Shown in pieces: positions 18,692 to 28,369 of a stretch of DNA of 64,000 nt (position 1 is the first letter of the stretch; every line of letters begins with the position of its first letter). Below the pieces are notes generated by a model, which saw only the letters and a program-made list of their open reading frames with translations, was not told where the DNA came from and searched no databases. Source of the stretch: an uncultured Flavobacterium sp. (GTDB lineage: Bacteria; Bacteroidota; Bacteroidia; Flavobacteriales; Flavobacteriaceae); the NCBI RefSeq assembly GCF_946478785.1, contig NZ_CAMLDD010000013.1:72837-136836 (forward strand). The letters run 5' to 3'. The translations under genes and the position numbers were made by a program.

Positions 18692-21559
18692 TTATTTCAA
18701 TTTCTTTTTAATTGCAACCTCATGGTATGCTTCAATAACATCTCTTTCTTCGATGTCATTGTAACCTTTAATCTGAATACCACAATCGTATCCTTTAGAA
18801 ACCTCTTTAACATCATCTTTGAATCGTTTTAATGCTACAAGCTCACCTGTATGCACTACTACTCCCTCTCTGATAACCCTAATTTTAGAAGTTCTCATAA
18901 TCTTACCATCCATCACCATACATCCTGCAATAGAACCTACTTTAGAAATTTTGAAAATCTCGCGAATTTCAGCAGTTCCTAAAATTTCTTCTTTCATCTC
19001 AGGTGCCAACATTCCTTCCATTGCATCCTTCAAGTCATCGATAGCAGCGTAGATAATAGAATAATAACGGATATCAATTTCTTCTTTATCTGCAAGTTGT
19101 CTAGCATTTCCAGCAGGACGAACGTTAAATCCGATAATGATTGCATCAGACGCAGAAGCCAACATAACGTCAGTCTCCGTAATTGCTCCAACACCTTTAT
19201 GGATAATATTAATTTGAACTTCTTCAGTAGAAAGTTTAGAAAACGAATCTGATAATGCTTCAACAGATCCATCAACGTCTCCTTTAAGGATCACGTTCAA
19301 TTCTTTAAACTGACCAAGAGCAATACGACGACCAATTTCATCAAGTGTAATATGACGTTGTGTACGTACAGATTGTTCACGCATTAATTGAGAACGTTTC
19401 GATGCAATTTGTTTTGCTTCTTTTTCATCTTCAAACACATTAAACTTATCACCTGCAGTTGCAGCACCATCCAAACCTAAAACAGATACCGGAGTCGAAG
19501 GACCCGCTTCTTTAACAATATGTCCGCGTTCGTCATGCATGGCTTTAATTTTTCCATGATGCTTACCAGCCAACATATAATCTCCAACTTTTAAAGTTCC
19601 GTGCTGAACTAAAATAGTTGAAACATATCCTTTTCCTTTATCCAAGAAAGCCTCAACTACAGTTCCCTGAGCAGCTTTATTTGGATTCGATTTTAAATCT
19701 AGGATTTCAGCTTCTAATAAAACTTTTTCTAATAATTCTTTTACTCCCGTTCCAACTTTTGCAGAAATATCATGTGACTGAATTTTTCCACCCCAATCTT
19801 CAACAAGTAAGTTCATACCAGCCAGACGCTCTTTGATTTTCTCAACATTCGCATTTGGTTTATCAATTTTATTGATTGCAAATATAATTGGGACTCCAGC
19901 AGCTTGTGCGTGAGAGATTGCCTCTTTTGTTTGTGGCATGATATCATCATCCGCAGCAACAACAATAATAGCAATATCGGTAACTTGAGCTCCACGCGCA
20001 CGCATCGCAGTAAACGCCTCGTGACCCGGTGTATCTAAGAATGCGATTTTTTGACCATTATCTAAAGTTACTCCATAAGCTCCAATGTGCTGTGTAATAC
20101 CTCCAGACTCACCAGCAATAACATTTTCTTTACGAATATAATCCAATAAAGATGTTTTACCGTGATCGACGTGTCCCATTACAGTAACAATTGGCGCTCT
20201 AACCACCAAGTCTTCTTCTTTATCTTCAACTACTTCAATAGCCTCTTCGATATCAACTGTGATGAATTCAACTTCATAACCAAACTCATCAGCTACAATA
20301 GTTAAAGTTTCAGCATCTAAACGCTGATTCATCGTTACCATGATACCCAGTGACATACAAGTTCCAATTACTTTAGTAATCGGCACATCCATCATGATTG
20401 CAATTTCACCAACAGTAACAAACTCCGTAACTTTAATAGTTTTACTTCCTTCGTCAAGTGCTCTTTGCTCATCATCAGATTTCTGACGGTGCGTTTCTCT
20501 TTTATCTCTTCTATATTTAGCTGCCTTAGATTTTCCACCTTTCCCCTGAAGTTTTTCAAGAGTTTCTCTAATTTGGTTTTTTACCTCTTCTTCAGTAGGC
20601 TCAACTTTAGCCACAATTGCAGGACGGTTTCCTTTTACAAAACCTGGTCTTGCACTTCTGTTAGCATTAAAACCTCCGCCACCAGTATTTGGTGTGATTT
20701 TATTAGGATTTGGTGTTCCTGGAGCATTTCCTGTCGCAGGTTTTGCTGCACCAGGTGTCCCTGGCTTAGGAGCAATTCTTTTACGCTTATTTTTATTAGT
20801 GTTATTTCCTGCTCCCGGTGCTCCTGGTTTATTAGGCGTTATCTTCGGATCTTCTTTCTTTTTCTTAGGCTTATTGAATTGAGATAAATCAATTGTTTGC
20901 CCTGTTAGAGTTGTTCCAGATAATTTTTGATATTGTGTAGTGATAGTCTCTTCTGCAGTTTCAGGATCAGTCGCAACAACGGGTTCCTGAGCTGTCTTAG
21001 AAACATCAGCTTTTACTTCTTTCTTCTCAGTAATAATAGGCTTTTCTCCTTTGTCTTGAGCTATCGGAGCATCAGTTTTAACCTCTTCTTTTTGAATTGG
21101 TTTTTCTGCTTCCGCCTGAACAACAACTTTAGGCTCTTCAGCTTTAGGTTTAACCGGCTCCTCTGAAGGAGTAGGAACAGCAACAGGTTTTTTCGGATTC
21201 AAATCAATCTTACCTACCTGAACAGGTCCGGTTACAACAGCTTTCGCTTTTATAATTTCCTGCTGTTTTTGACGTTCTTCGTCTTGCCTGCGTTTGTCTT
21301 CAATTTCTTTCTCACGTTCAACACGCAATGCTTCTTTCTCTTTTCTTTTCTCTTCCCCTACCTCTTTAGAAGCTTCCTTATTCCCCTTATCGCCCGCAAA
21401 TTGGCTTTGTAGGATATTAAATTCGCTATCAGAAATTTTAGCATTCGGATTTGCATCAATAGCAATTCCCTTATCTTTTAGATAATCAACAGCTCTTTCT
21501 AACGAAATATTTAATTCCCTTAAAACCTTGTTTATTCTTATTACTCTCTCTTCAGACAT
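18692..21559 (-). CDS. infB: Translation initiation factor IF-2
   Basis: 955 residues. It places initiator tRNA on the 30S subunit and promotes subunit joining with GTP hydrolysis. Residues 1-55 are an IF2_N-type helical domain. A long Lys/Glu/Pro-rich linker follows (about 60-330), containing a Gly/Pro/Asn-rich stretch. The GTPase domain begins near 459: G1 [13 protein letters not shown]3 [16 protein letters not shown]4 NKIDKP. Domains II-IV end with the fMet-tRNA-binding C2 domain. It is the last gene of the operon, 50 bases after nusA. Confidence 0.97.
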   Translation of the reverse strand: MSEERVIRINKVLRELNISLERAVDYLKDKGIAIDANPNAKISDSEFNILQSQFAGDKGNKEASKEVGEEKRKEKEALRVEREKEIEDKRRQDEERQKQQEIIKAKAVVTGPVQVGKIDLNPKKPVAVPTPSEEPVKPKAEEPKVVVQAEAEKPIQKEEVKTDAPIAQDKGEKPIITEKKEVKADVSKTAQEPVVATDPETAEETITTQYQKLSGTTLTGQTIDLSQFNKPKKKKEDPKITPNKPGAPGAGNNTNKNKRKRIAPKPGTPGAAKPATGNAPGTPNPNKITPNTGGGGFNANRSARPGFVKGNRPAIVAKVEPTEEEVKNQIRETLEKLQGKGGKSKAAKYRRDKRETHRQKSDDEQRALDEGSKTIKVTEFVTVGEIAIMMDVPITKVIGTCMSLGIMVTMNQRLDAETLTIVADEFGYEVEFITVDIEEAIEVVEDKEEDLVVRAPIVTVMGHVDHGKTSLLDYIRKENVIAGESGGITQHIGAYGVTLDNGQKIAFLDTPGHEAFTAMRARGAQVTDIAIIVVAADDDIMPQTKEAISHAQAAGVPIIFAINKIDKPNANVEKIKERLAGMNLLVEDWGGKIQSHDISAKVGTGVKELLEKVLLEAEILDLKSNPNKAAQGTVVEAFLDKGKGYVSTILVQHGTLKVGDYMLAGKHHGKIKAMHDERGHIVKEAGPSTPVSVLGLDGAATAGDKFNVFEDEKEAKQIASKRSQLMREQSVRTQRHITLDEIGRRIALGQFKELNVILKGDVDGSVEALSDSFSKLSTEEVQINIIHKGVGAITETDVMLASASDAIIIGFNVRPAGNARQLADKEEIDIRYYSIIYAAIDDLKDAMEGMLAPEMKEEILGTAEIREIFKISKVGSIAGCMVMDGKIMRTSKIRVIREGVVVHTGELVALKRFKDDVKEVSKGYDCGIQIKGYNDIEERDVIEAYHEVAIKKKLK

Positions 21560-21609
21560 ATAACCTTTTTATTATTACCTTTTTCGTTGTGTTGTTAGAG
21601 TAGATACGA

Positions 21610-22863
21610 CTAGCTATCAAACTCTTCTTTTAGTATTCTCATAACATCAAGAATTGTTTCCTCTTCTAAATCTGTTCTCCTTACTAAATCTTCTACTTCT
21701 TGTTTCAGGATACTTTTTGCAGTATCTAAACCTATTTTAGCAAATTCTTCAATTACCCAGTCTTCGATTTCATCAGAAAATTCTGTCAATTCAACATCGT
21801 CTTCATCAGCAGTTGCACCTGCAACATCTCCCTCACGAATAACATCTAATTCGTAACCCGTTAGCTGACCAGCTAATTTAATATTATGACCACCTCTACC
21901 AATTGCTTTAGAAACTTCTTCTAATTTCAAGAAAACTTCAGCTCTTTTGTTTTCTTCGTCAATTTTGATAGAAGAAACTTTGGCTGGGCTTAATGCTCTT
22001 GTAATAAACAATTGAATATTGCTTGTAAAATTGATTACGTCGATATTTTCATTTCCTAATTCACGAACAATTCCGTGAATACGAGATCCTTTCATACCAA
22101 CACAAGCACCAACAGGATCGATTCTGTCATCATAAGAATCTACCGCTACTTTTGCTTTTTCACCAGGAATACGCACTACATTTTTAACTGTAATCAAACC
22201 GTCGAATACTTCCGGAATTTCTTGCTCAAATAATTTTTCTAAGAACTTCTCAGAAGTTCTTGACATAATAATCTGAGGTTTGTTTCCTTTTAATTCAACG
22301 CTTTCAATAATTCCACGAACATTATCTCCTTTACGGAAAAAGTCAGATGGAATTTGTTTTTCTTTCGGCAGCACAATTTCGTTTCCTTCGTCATCAACTA
22401 AGATAACAACTCTTGGGCGCACATGGTGCACCTCTGCTGTATAAATATCACCGATAATATCTTTAAATTGTTTGTAAAGATTTGTATTATCGTGTTCATG
22501 AATTTTGGATATTAAGTTTTGACGTAAAGCCAAAATAGCTCTTCTTCCTAAGTCAATCAATTTAACCTCTTCAGAAACTTCTTCACCAATTTCAAAATCC
22601 GCCTCGATCATTCTTGCTTCAGTTAAAGTAATCTCCTCATTTTCAAAATCAAGATCTTCGTCAGCGACAATTACTCTTCTTCTCCAAATTTCCATATCTC
22701 CTTTATCAGGATTTATAATAATGTCGAAGTTATCATCAGAACCGTATTTTTTCTTCAATGCATTTCTAAACACGTCCTCTAAAATTGCCATAAGCGTTAC
22801 ACGATCAATAAGTTTATTATCTTTAAACTCTGAGAATGAATCGATTAATGCTAAATTTTCCAT
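21610..22863 (-). CDS. nusA: Transcription termination/antitermination factor NusA
   Basis: 417 residues. The order is an N-terminal RNA polymerase-binding domain (1-130), an S1 domain (about 135-200), and two KH domains (about 230-345, containing VGACVGMKGSRI and GRGGHNIKLAGQLTGYELDV). A short acidic C-terminus with one helical repeat follows. The two full acidic repeats of E. coli NusA are missing, as usual outside the Proteobacteria. It modulates pausing, intrinsic termination and antitermination. It sits between rimP and infB, the widely conserved order. Its own operon begins with a terminator-like hairpin. Confidence 0.96.
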   Translation of the reverse strand: MENLALIDSFSEFKDNKLIDRVTLMAILEDVFRNALKKKYGSDDNFDIIINPDKGDMEIWRRRVIVADEDLDFENEEITLTEARMIEADFEIGEEVSEEVKLIDLGRRAILALRQNLISKIHEHDNTNLYKQFKDIIGDIYTAEVHHVRPRVVILVDDEGNEIVLPKEKQIPSDFFRKGDNVRGIIESVELKGNKPQIIMSRTSEKFLEKLFEQEIPEVFDGLITVKNVVRIPGEKAKVAVDSYDDRIDPVGACVGMKGSRIHGIVRELGNENIDVINFTSNIQLFITRALSPAKVSSIKIDEENKRAEVFLKLEEVSKAIGRGGHNIKLAGQLTGYELDVIREGDVAGATADEDDVELTEFSDEIEDWVIEEFAKIGLDTAKSILKQEVEDLVRRTDLEEETILDVMRILKEEFDS

Positions 22864-22876
22864 GCGAATTCTTTAA

Positions 22877-23341
22877 TTAAAATGTTACTGTAACAATTGC
22901 CTCTTTAATTTCTGTATAAGGTATTTGTTGCTCTTTTTGAACTGTTTCTTTTCCTTTTCCTACTTTTTTCGGTTCTCTTGCTTCCCAAGACAAAATTATA
23001 AAAACATCGTTAGCTTCCACCAATTCTGCTTCAATTTTTTCAGTATTTGTAGTAACAATCAACGTTCTACCAATATTTTTTATGTATTGTCTTGTAAATT
23101 TCAATGGCGAACCTACTCCAACTGATGCTACTTCAAGAGAAAAATCCTGCTCTTCACGATCCAGGTTATTCTCGATTGCACGACTGATATCAATACAATC
23201 CTGAAGGGCAACCCCATTATCTCCGTCTAAACCAACACTAATCTTGAATGAATCTGAAATATTCAAATCAATCAAAAAAATGGAAGGCTTTTCTAAAAGG
23301 GCTTCGGTGATTAATGAATTTACTTTTTCTTTAAATGTCAT
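22877..23341 (-). CDS. rimP: Ribosome maturation factor RimP
   Basis: 154 residues from the ATG at 23341 ([10 protein letters not shown]). An upstream in-frame start at 23377 would run through the leader hairpin. RimP binds free 30S subunits and helps mature the 3' domain of 16S rRNA. The family signature is seen in the N-terminal alpha/beta domain ([30 protein letters not shown], the last matching the usual LEVSSPGxxxPL). The C-terminal SH3-like barrel contains EAELVEAND. It is the first gene of rimP-nusA-infB, 13 bases before nusA. Confidence 0.94.
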   Translation of the reverse strand: MTFKEKVNSLITEALLEKPSIFLIDLNISDSFKISVGLDGDNGVALQDCIDISRAIENNLDREEQDFSLEVASVGVGSPLKFTRQYIKNIGRTLIVTTNTEKIEAELVEANDVFIILSWEAREPKKVGKGKETVQKEQQIPYTEIKEAIVTVTF

Positions 23342-23349
23342 AATTTTAT

Positions 23350-23375
23350 AAAAAGAGGGGACACTTAGTCCCCTC
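23350..23375 (-). promoter_or_regulatory. Terminator-like hairpin in the rimP leader
   Basis: On the minus strand a perfect 8-bp stem GAGGGGAC/GTCCCCTC with a 5-base loop (TAAGT) is followed directly by TTTTT. It lies between the promoter at 23404-23432 and the rimP start at 23341. An intrinsic terminator in the 5' leader of the operon that encodes NusA suggests attenuation, perhaps by NusA itself (inference). Confidence 0.65.
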
Positions 23376-23403
23376 ATTATTTAGATTTTAATAAATAACG
23401 GTG

Positions 23404-23432
23404 CAAATATAGTGTTTTTTTTATAAATCAAA
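23404..23432 (-). promoter_or_regulatory. Promoter of rimP-nusA-infB
   Basis: On the minus strand TTTG, 20 bases if counted to the final TTTG-containing box and close to the consensus spacing, then TATATTTG (23404-23411). The leader would be about 55 bases and include the hairpin at 23350-23375. Confidence 0.7.
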
Positions 23433-23786
23433 ATAATTAGATTGCTCTAATAACATTTCTTAGCTTTTGGTTTCACTTCAGAACCAAAAAACCTTTAAAA
23501 AATCTTTAATATCTATAAGACTGTTCGATTCAAACACATCTGACAACCATTTCTACACCTGACAACTTAAACCACACAACTTTACTGCTTAACACATATA
23601 TATTAATGACAGCCAATATTGAAAGAATCATAAATTCTCTATCAGATCAAATCAGATATAATTTAGAGAAAAATATGTCTCATTAAAAAAAAATACTTTC
23701 ATTTTTCTTTAATGTAAGTATCAGTGAGGTGTTGACAACACAATCCTCCTGTAATGACTTTAAGATTTAACACACTCTAATTAAAA
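23433..23786. other. Intergenic region, no gene recognised
   Basis: About 350 AT-rich bases between the rimP promoter and the regulator's terminator. One 26-codon open frame (23606-23686, plus strand) has no supporting features. I see no repeat or RNA structure that I can name. Confidence 0.5.
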
Positions 23787-23825
23787 ACAAAAAATCCATC
23801 AATTATAGATGGATTTTTTGTTTTA
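23787..23825 (-). terminator. Terminator of the LacI-type gene
   Basis: ACAAAAAATCCATC pairs with GATGGATTTTTTGT around a 7-base loop. It overlaps the very end of the regulator gene on the minus strand. Confidence 0.85.
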
Positions 23826-24848
23826 TATTTTTCGGGTTGACTCTCTTTCCTTTAATTTGGTTTTGATTACAATTGTTTCATAATCTGAAGTTTCATCTTC
23901 TTTCTCTTCCAATCTTGATATTAATCTTTTTGCCGCAACTTCTCCAATTTCAATTCCATGTTGACTTACCGTTGTCAAACTTGGAGACAAACGTCTGGAA
24001 GCTAAAATTCCATCCGCAAAACCTATTATAGATATTTCCTCAGGCACCTTGTACCCCTTCTTTAAACTCACCCTTAATGCTGCAACCGAATCATTTTCAT
24101 CCAAAGCAAAAATAGCATCAATTTTATGGTCAAAAATAGCATCAATTTTAGCTTTCATATCTTCTTCGGAATCGGTGCGAAGAATAATTTTTTCATTTAC
24201 GGGAATATTATTGTCTTTTAATGCTTTTAAATATCCATCAGTTCGCAATTTTCCAACACTTAAATTATCTACAGAAGAAATTAAAGCAATATTTTTACAT
24301 CCTAAATTAATTAAATGCTGTGTAGAGCCTAAAGCAGAATCAAAATCATCAACCACCACTTTATCACATTCCACTCCATCAGCAATTCGGTCAAACATTA
24401 CAATTGGAGTGCCATCATTTATAATTTCCGAAAAATGATTGTATTCCTGTAGTTTTTGTGCCTCCTGAGAAACTGAAAGAATAAAACCATCAATTGTCCC
24501 ATTACTAAGCATCTCTAATGTATGAATTTCTTTTTCTAAAGACTCATTCGAAATACAGGTAATCACATTGTACCCTTTTTTATCAGCGACCTTTTCAATC
24601 CCACTAAAAACCTTTGCAAAAAAGGAGTTTAATATATTAGGTATAATTACGCCAATTGTTTTAGTTTTGCGATTCTTCAAATTCAAACCAATAACATTTG
24701 GCTTATAATTTTTGAGTTTGGCATACTCCTTAATTTTCACTTTTGTTTGCTCACTAATTTCCGGACTGTCATTTAATGCTTTAGACACAGTCGAAACCGA
24801 AACACCAAGTTCTTTTGCAATTTGTTTTAGAGTTGCTTTAGCTTTCAT
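23823..24848 (-). CDS. LacI/GalR-family transcriptional regulator
   Basis: 341 residues. The N-terminal helix-turn-helix (TLKQIAKELGVSVSTVSKAL, residues 6-25) and hinge helix are of LacI type, followed by a periplasmic-binding-protein-like effector domain starting at KTIGVIIPNI. Such proteins repress or activate sugar-use genes, with a sugar or sugar phosphate as ligand. No carbohydrate gene is next to it, so the target is elsewhere and the ligand is unknown. It is monocistronic, with its own promoter and terminator. Confidence 0.93.
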   Translation of the reverse strand: MKAKATLKQIAKELGVSVSTVSKALNDSPEISEQTKVKIKEYAKLKNYKPNVIGLNLKNRKTKTIGVIIPNILNSFFAKVFSGIEKVADKKGYNVITCISNESLEKEIHTLEMLSNGTIDGFILSVSQEAQKLQEYNHFSEIINDGTPIVMFDRIADGVECDKVVVDDFDSALGSTQHLINLGCKNIALISSVDNLSVGKLRTDGYLKALKDNNIPVNEKIILRTDSEEDMKAKIDAIFDHKIDAIFALDENDSVAALRVSLKKGYKVPEEISIIGFADGILASRRLSPSLTTVSQHGIEIGEVAAKRLISRLEEKEDETSDYETIVIKTKLKERESTRKI

Positions 24849-24874
24849 TTAAAAGTAATTTTATGTAATTAATA

Positions 24875-24882
24875 CAAATATA
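24875..24882 (-). promoter_or_regulatory. -7 element of the LacI-type gene
   Basis: TATATTTG on the minus strand, 26 bases before the ATG. A TTTG lies 21 bases further upstream, slightly longer than the usual spacing. Confidence 0.6.
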
Positions 24883-25312
24883 GCAGAATTACCTAAAATA
24901 ACACAAAAGACATAGCCATATTTAAAAGTATTCAGCCTTTCCTGAAATAAAATAAAAACACACTTTGAAGACAAATGCTTAAGAACTTAAAAGGGTTAAG
25001 CCTCAAATTCATTTACAAATTCGGTTTTATTAATAGTAACATTTCACATAATAAAGAAAAACGCAGAAATACCGAAAGAACACAAGGCTTATATGATAAA
25101 GAAATCACCACACAAAAAGCCACAAAAAACTCACAATAAACCATTTGAAGTAATATTAAACTGTTAGCATTGCAAAAACACTTATTGTTAATCATTTAAT
25201 TTCACGTATAAAACAGCAATCTGTACCACAATAACGAGTTGTTGCTTTTTTATTGCTTTAAATAAAAAACTGAAAGCCTGATTTTCAGCATATAAAATAT
25301 TTTTTTCAGGTA
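24883..25312. other. Intergenic region, no gene recognised
   Basis: About 430 bases between the divergent regulator and rplM. It contains a small dyad CTGAAA/TTTTCAG near 25270-25287. A 60-codon minus-strand frame here is hydrophobic by chance of A/T composition and has no start context. I see no repeat family member. Confidence 0.5.
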
Positions 25313-25343
25313 TTTGGTTTTAAAATAATTAATTGTACTTTTG
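25313..25343 (+). promoter_or_regulatory. Promoter of rplM-rpsI
   Basis: TTTG at 25313-25316, a 19-base spacer, then TACTTTTG at 25336-25343: a full match to the Bacteroidota consensus. Start of transcription is expected near 25350. Confidence 0.8.
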
Positions 25344-25363
25344 CATCCCCTTTATTGGGGATG
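25344..25363 (+). promoter_or_regulatory. 5' hairpin of the rplM leader
   Basis: CATCCCC pairs perfectly with GGGGATG around a 6-base loop, immediately after the -7 box and 23 bases before the rplM ATG. It lacks a T-run, so it is not a terminator. It may be an L13-binding autoregulatory leader or an mRNA-stabilising hairpin. Confidence 0.45.
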
Positions 25364-25386
25364 GAATGTTTAATTAAAATAAAATT

Positions 25387-25842
25387 ATGGACGCATTAAG
25401 CTACAAGACAATTTCAGCTAACAAAGCCACTGTAACAAAAGAGTGGATTGTTGTAGACGCTGAAGGTCATAACTTAGGTCGTCTTGCTTCAAAGGTTGCG
25501 ATGATCTTAAGAGGTAAGTACAAACCAAGTTACACACCACACGTTGACTGTGGAGATAACGTAATTGTTATCAACTCAGAAAAAATTAACCTTACAGGTA
25601 CAAAAATGAATGACAAAATTTACATGCGTCATACAGGTTACCCAGGAGGACAAAGAACTTTAACTGCTAAAGTATTGCAATCTAAAAACCCTGCATTATT
25701 AGTAGAAAAAGCTGTAAAAGGAATGTTACCTAAAAACAAATTAGGAGCTGAACTTTTTAGAAATCTAAATGTTGTTGTAGGACCTGAGCACAAACAAGGA
25801 GCTCAAAAACCTAGAACTGTTAACCTAAACGATCTTAAGTAA
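25387..25842 (+). CDS. rplM: 50S ribosomal protein L13
   Basis: 151 residues. An early-assembling 23S rRNA-binding protein. Family words are WIVVDAEGHNLGRLASKVA, LRGKYKPSYTPHVDCGDNV and the HTGYPGG loop. It overlaps rpsI by one base (TAATG), the conserved rplM-rpsI pair. Confidence 0.98.
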   Translation: MDALSYKTISANKATVTKEWIVVDAEGHNLGRLASKVAMILRGKYKPSYTPHVDCGDNVIVINSEKINLTGTKMNDKIYMRHTGYPGGQRTLTAKVLQSKNPALLVEKAVKGMLPKNKLGAELFRNLNVVVGPEHKQGAQKPRTVNLNDLK

Positions 25843-26228
25843 TGGGAGTTATTCACAAAATCGGTAGAAGAAAAACCGCTGTTGCACGTGTATATGTTTC
25901 TGAAGGAACAGGTAAAATCACTGTAAACAAAAAAGAATTCGCAACTTACTTTCCAACTGCAACTTTACAATACAAAGTTTTACAACCAATGTCTATGACA
26001 GAAAATGTAAATAACTTTGACGTTAAAGTAAACGTTTACGGAGGTGGTTCAACTGGTCAGGCAGAAGCTGTAAGAATGGCATTAGCACGCGTTATGTGTG
26101 AAGTAAATGCTGAAAACAGAGCTATCCTTAAACCAGAAGGTTTATTAACAAGAGATCCAAGAATGGTTGAACGTAAGAAATTCGGTCAGAAGAAAGCTCG
26201 TAAGAGATTCCAATTCTCTAAACGTTAA
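25842..26228 (+). CDS. rpsI: 30S ribosomal protein S9
   Basis: 128 residues. The signature GRRKTAVARVYV is at the N-terminus, GGGSTGQAEAVRMALAR is in the middle, and a basic tail ends KKARKRFQFSKR, which reaches the P-site tRNA. It is translationally coupled to rplM. A perfect 10-bp hairpin follows 7 bases after the stop. Confidence 0.98.
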   Translation: MGVIHKIGRRKTAVARVYVSEGTGKITVNKKEFATYFPTATLQYKVLQPMSMTENVNNFDVKVNVYGGGSTGQAEAVRMALARVMCEVNAENRAILKPEGLLTRDPRMVERKKFGQKKARKRFQFSKR

Positions 26229-26235
26229 TATTACC

Positions 26236-26260
26236 TGTCTTGTTCAAATGGAACAAGACA
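26236..26260 (+). other. Perfect 10-bp hairpin after rpsI
   Basis: TGTCTTGTTC pairs with GAACAAGACA around a 5-base loop. There is no T-run behind it, so it is more likely a processing site or 3'-end stabiliser between rpsI and the rpsB leader than an intrinsic terminator. Confidence 0.6.
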
Positions 26261-26293
26261 ACTATCAATTATTTATTGAAATTAAAAAACACA

Positions 26294-26390
26294 GTTGTTG
26301 TTGCTCTCCTGTCGAGGCAGGAAATAGTTTAGCATCTAAATGTATAAAGCCTGGGAAACCGCCATTTATACATTGCTAATCAACAGAACG
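26294..26390 (+). promoter_or_regulatory. Structured leader of rpsB-tsf (candidate S2 autoregulatory RNA)
   Basis: Two nested structures precede rpsB: a GC-rich CCTG/CAGG hairpin near 26309-26321, and a long stem in which AATGTATAAA (26339-26348) pairs with TTTATACATT (26365-26374). AGC/GCT continue the pairing past a 5-base bulge, and the apical loop is GC-rich (CTGGGAAACC). It stands out in base composition from the AT-rich flanks. S2-controlled leaders occur in other bacteria; that this one binds S2 is inference. Confidence 0.5.
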
Positions 26391-26405
26391 TAAACTAGTA
26401 CAAAA

Positions 26406-27200
26406 ATGGCAAACAAAATAGAAGTAAAAGACTTACTAGAAGCAGGTGTTCACTTTGGACACATGACTAGAAAATGGGATCCTAACATGGCTCCTTACAT
26501 TTATATGGAGCGTAATGGTATTCACATTATCAATCTATATAAAACTGCAGCAAAAATTGAAGAAGCTAATGAAGCTTTGAAAAAAATCGCTGCATCAGGT
26601 AGAAAAATCTTATTCGTAGCTACCAAAAAACAAGCAAAAGACATCGTTGCTGATAAAGCAAAAGCTGCAAACATGCCTTACATCACTGAAAGATGGCCGG
26701 GCGGAATGCTAACTAACTTCGTAACTATCAGAAAGGCAGTTAAAAAAATGTCTTCTATTGATAAAATGAAGAAAGATGGTACTTTCATGACGTTATCTAA
26801 AAAAGAGCGTTTGCAAGTTGATCGTCTACGTGCTAAATTAGAGAAAAACTTAGGTTCAATCGCTGACATGTCAAGACTACCAGCTGCATTGTTCGTAGTA
26901 GATATCAAAGCTGAACACATCGCAATAAAAGAAGCACAAAAATTAAACATTCCAGTTTTCGCAATGGTTGATACGAATTCTGACCCAAGAGAGGTTGATT
27001 ACGTTATTCCTGCAAATGATGATGCTTCTAAATCAATTGACAAAATTTTATCTTTAGTAACTGCTGCTGTAATCGAAGGTCTTTCTGACAGAGGTTCTGA
27101 AAAAGAAACTGAAGTTTTCACAGAAGAAGCTGTTGAAGCTGCTCCTACTGCAGAGGCTGCACCAGCTGTTGAAGCTGCTGCTCCTGCAACTGAAGAATAA
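26406..27200 (+). CDS. rpsB: 30S ribosomal protein S2
   Basis: 264 residues. Family words are LLEAGVHFGHMTRKWDPNM, FVATKKQAKDIV, RWPGGMLTNF and PVFAMVDTNSDP. The last 25 or so residues are an Ala/Glu-rich tail typical of Bacteroidota S2. It is followed by tsf, the conserved order, but with a 137-base repeat-containing spacer. Confidence 0.98.
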   Translation: MANKIEVKDLLEAGVHFGHMTRKWDPNMAPYIYMERNGIHIINLYKTAAKIEEANEALKKIAASGRKILFVATKKQAKDIVADKAKAANMPYITERWPGGMLTNFVTIRKAVKKMSSIDKMKKDGTFMTLSKKERLQVDRLRAKLEKNLGSIADMSRLPAALFVVDIKAEHIAIKEAQKLNIPVFAMVDTNSDPREVDYVIPANDDASKSIDKILSLVTAAVIEGLSDRGSEKETEVFTEEAVEAAPTAEAAPAVEAAAPATEE

Positions 27201-27210
27201 ATCAAATTTT

Positions 27211-27308
27211 AAATTCCAAATTTTAAATTCTAAAATCCAAGCACAAATTAAAAACGTTATGTTGATAATTTAATAAAATTGGAGTTTAGAATTTAAATGA
27301 TGGAATTT
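27211..27308. repeat. Inverted AAATTCCAAATT-type repeat between rpsB and tsf
   Basis: A 30-base arm at 27211-27240 (AAATTCCAAATTTTAAATTC and onward) pairs, with a few mismatches, with 27279-27308. The same palindromic word family occurs at 43277-43322 and, as a single arm, near 40918. It would form a long hairpin inside the rpsB-tsf transcript. Confidence 0.6.
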
Positions 27309-27337
27309 TTACTTTTAACATTAAAATTCAAAATATT

Positions 27338-28300
27338 ATGGCAACAATTACTGCTGCAGACGTAAATAAATTAAGACAAACTACAGGTGCCGGAATGATG
27401 GACTGTAAAAAAGCTTTAGTTGAGGCTGACGGAGATTTCGATAAAGCTATACAAAACCTTAGAGAAAAAGGACAAAAAGTTGCTGCTAACCGTTCTGACC
27501 GTGAGTCTTCTGAAGGAGCTGCTGTCTCTTTTGTTAATGCTGACAAAACTAAAGGAGCTATCATCACTTTGAACTGCGAAACAGATTTCGTAGGTAAGAA
27601 TGAGGCTTTCGTAACTTTGGCTAAAGAATTAGTAGAAAGAGCTATTAACTTCTCTTCTAAAGAAGAATTTTTAGCTTCAGATTTCAACGGAATTACTGTT
27701 GCTGAAAAATTAATCGAGCAAACTGGAGTTATCGGAGAAAAAATCGAAATCGGTGGTTTTGAAATTTTAGAAGGTGCTTTTGTTGGATCTTATGTTCACG
27801 TTAACAAAATTGCTGCATTAACTGCAATTTCTGCTGCAATTCCTAACGCTGACGTTTTAACTAAAGATGTTTCTATGCAAGTTGCTTCTATGGGAGCTGA
27901 TACACTATCTTACAAAGATTTTGATCCTGCTTTCGTTGAATCTGAACTTGCTGCTCGTATTGCTGTAATCGAAAAGGATAATGAAGAAGCAAAACGTTTA
28001 GGAAAAACTTTAAAAAATGTTCCTAAATACATTTCTTACTCTCAATTAACTGAAGAAGTTTTAAAACAAGCTGAAGAAGATGCTAAAGCTGAATTAAAAG
28101 CTGAAGGTAAACCAGAGCAAATTTGGGATAAAATTATTCCAGGAAAAGTTCAACGTTTCATCTCTGACAACACTACTTTAGATCAGGAGAAAGCTTTACT
28201 TGATCAAAACTTCATCAAAGATGACAGTAAAAAAGTTGGTGATTACGTTAAAGGATACAACGTTGAAATTACAGGTTTCAAAAGAGTTACTTTAGGTTAA
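27338..28300 (+). CDS. tsf: Elongation factor Ts
   Basis: 320 residues. It is the nucleotide-exchange factor for EF-Tu. The N-terminal UBA-like domain has LRQTTGAGMMDCKKAL, followed by the core segment INCETDFV-like (LNCETDFVGKNEAF) and the paired core subdomains. It ends with a coiled region and VEITGFKRVTLG. A strong terminator follows. Confidence 0.98.
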   Translation: MATITAADVNKLRQTTGAGMMDCKKALVEADGDFDKAIQNLREKGQKVAANRSDRESSEGAAVSFVNADKTKGAIITLNCETDFVGKNEAFVTLAKELVERAINFSSKEEFLASDFNGITVAEKLIEQTGVIGEKIEIGGFEILEGAFVGSYVHVNKIAALTAISAAIPNADVLTKDVSMQVASMGADTLSYKDFDPAFVESELAARIAVIEKDNEEAKRLGKTLKNVPKYISYSQLTEEVLKQAEEDAKAELKAEGKPEQIWDKIIPGKVQRFISDNTTLDQEKALLDQNFIKDDSKKVGDYVKGYNVEITGFKRVTLG

Positions 28301-28320
28301 TATATTATTTTTTCAATATA

Positions 28321-28357
28321 AAAAGCCCGAATATTATTATTCGGGCTTTCTGTTTTT
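28321..28357 (+). terminator. Terminator of rpsB-tsf
   Basis: AAAGCCCGAAT pairs with ATTCGGGCTTT around a short AT loop and is followed by a T-rich stretch. It may also serve the convergent peptidase gene. Confidence 0.9.
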
Positions 28358-28369
28358 TGAACTTGAATA

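Noticed and set aside
20465..20887. Frames antisense to the infB linker
   Set aside because: They mirror the repetitive Lys/Pro/Gly codons of infB and show no independent support.
23606..23686. 26-codon plus-strand frame between rimP and the LacI-type gene
   Set aside because: Too short, no conserved context visible, no promoter box nearby.
25013..25195. 60-codon minus-strand frame in the gap before rplM
   Set aside because: Hydrophobic by A/T composition, no promoter or start context, and no recognisable family.
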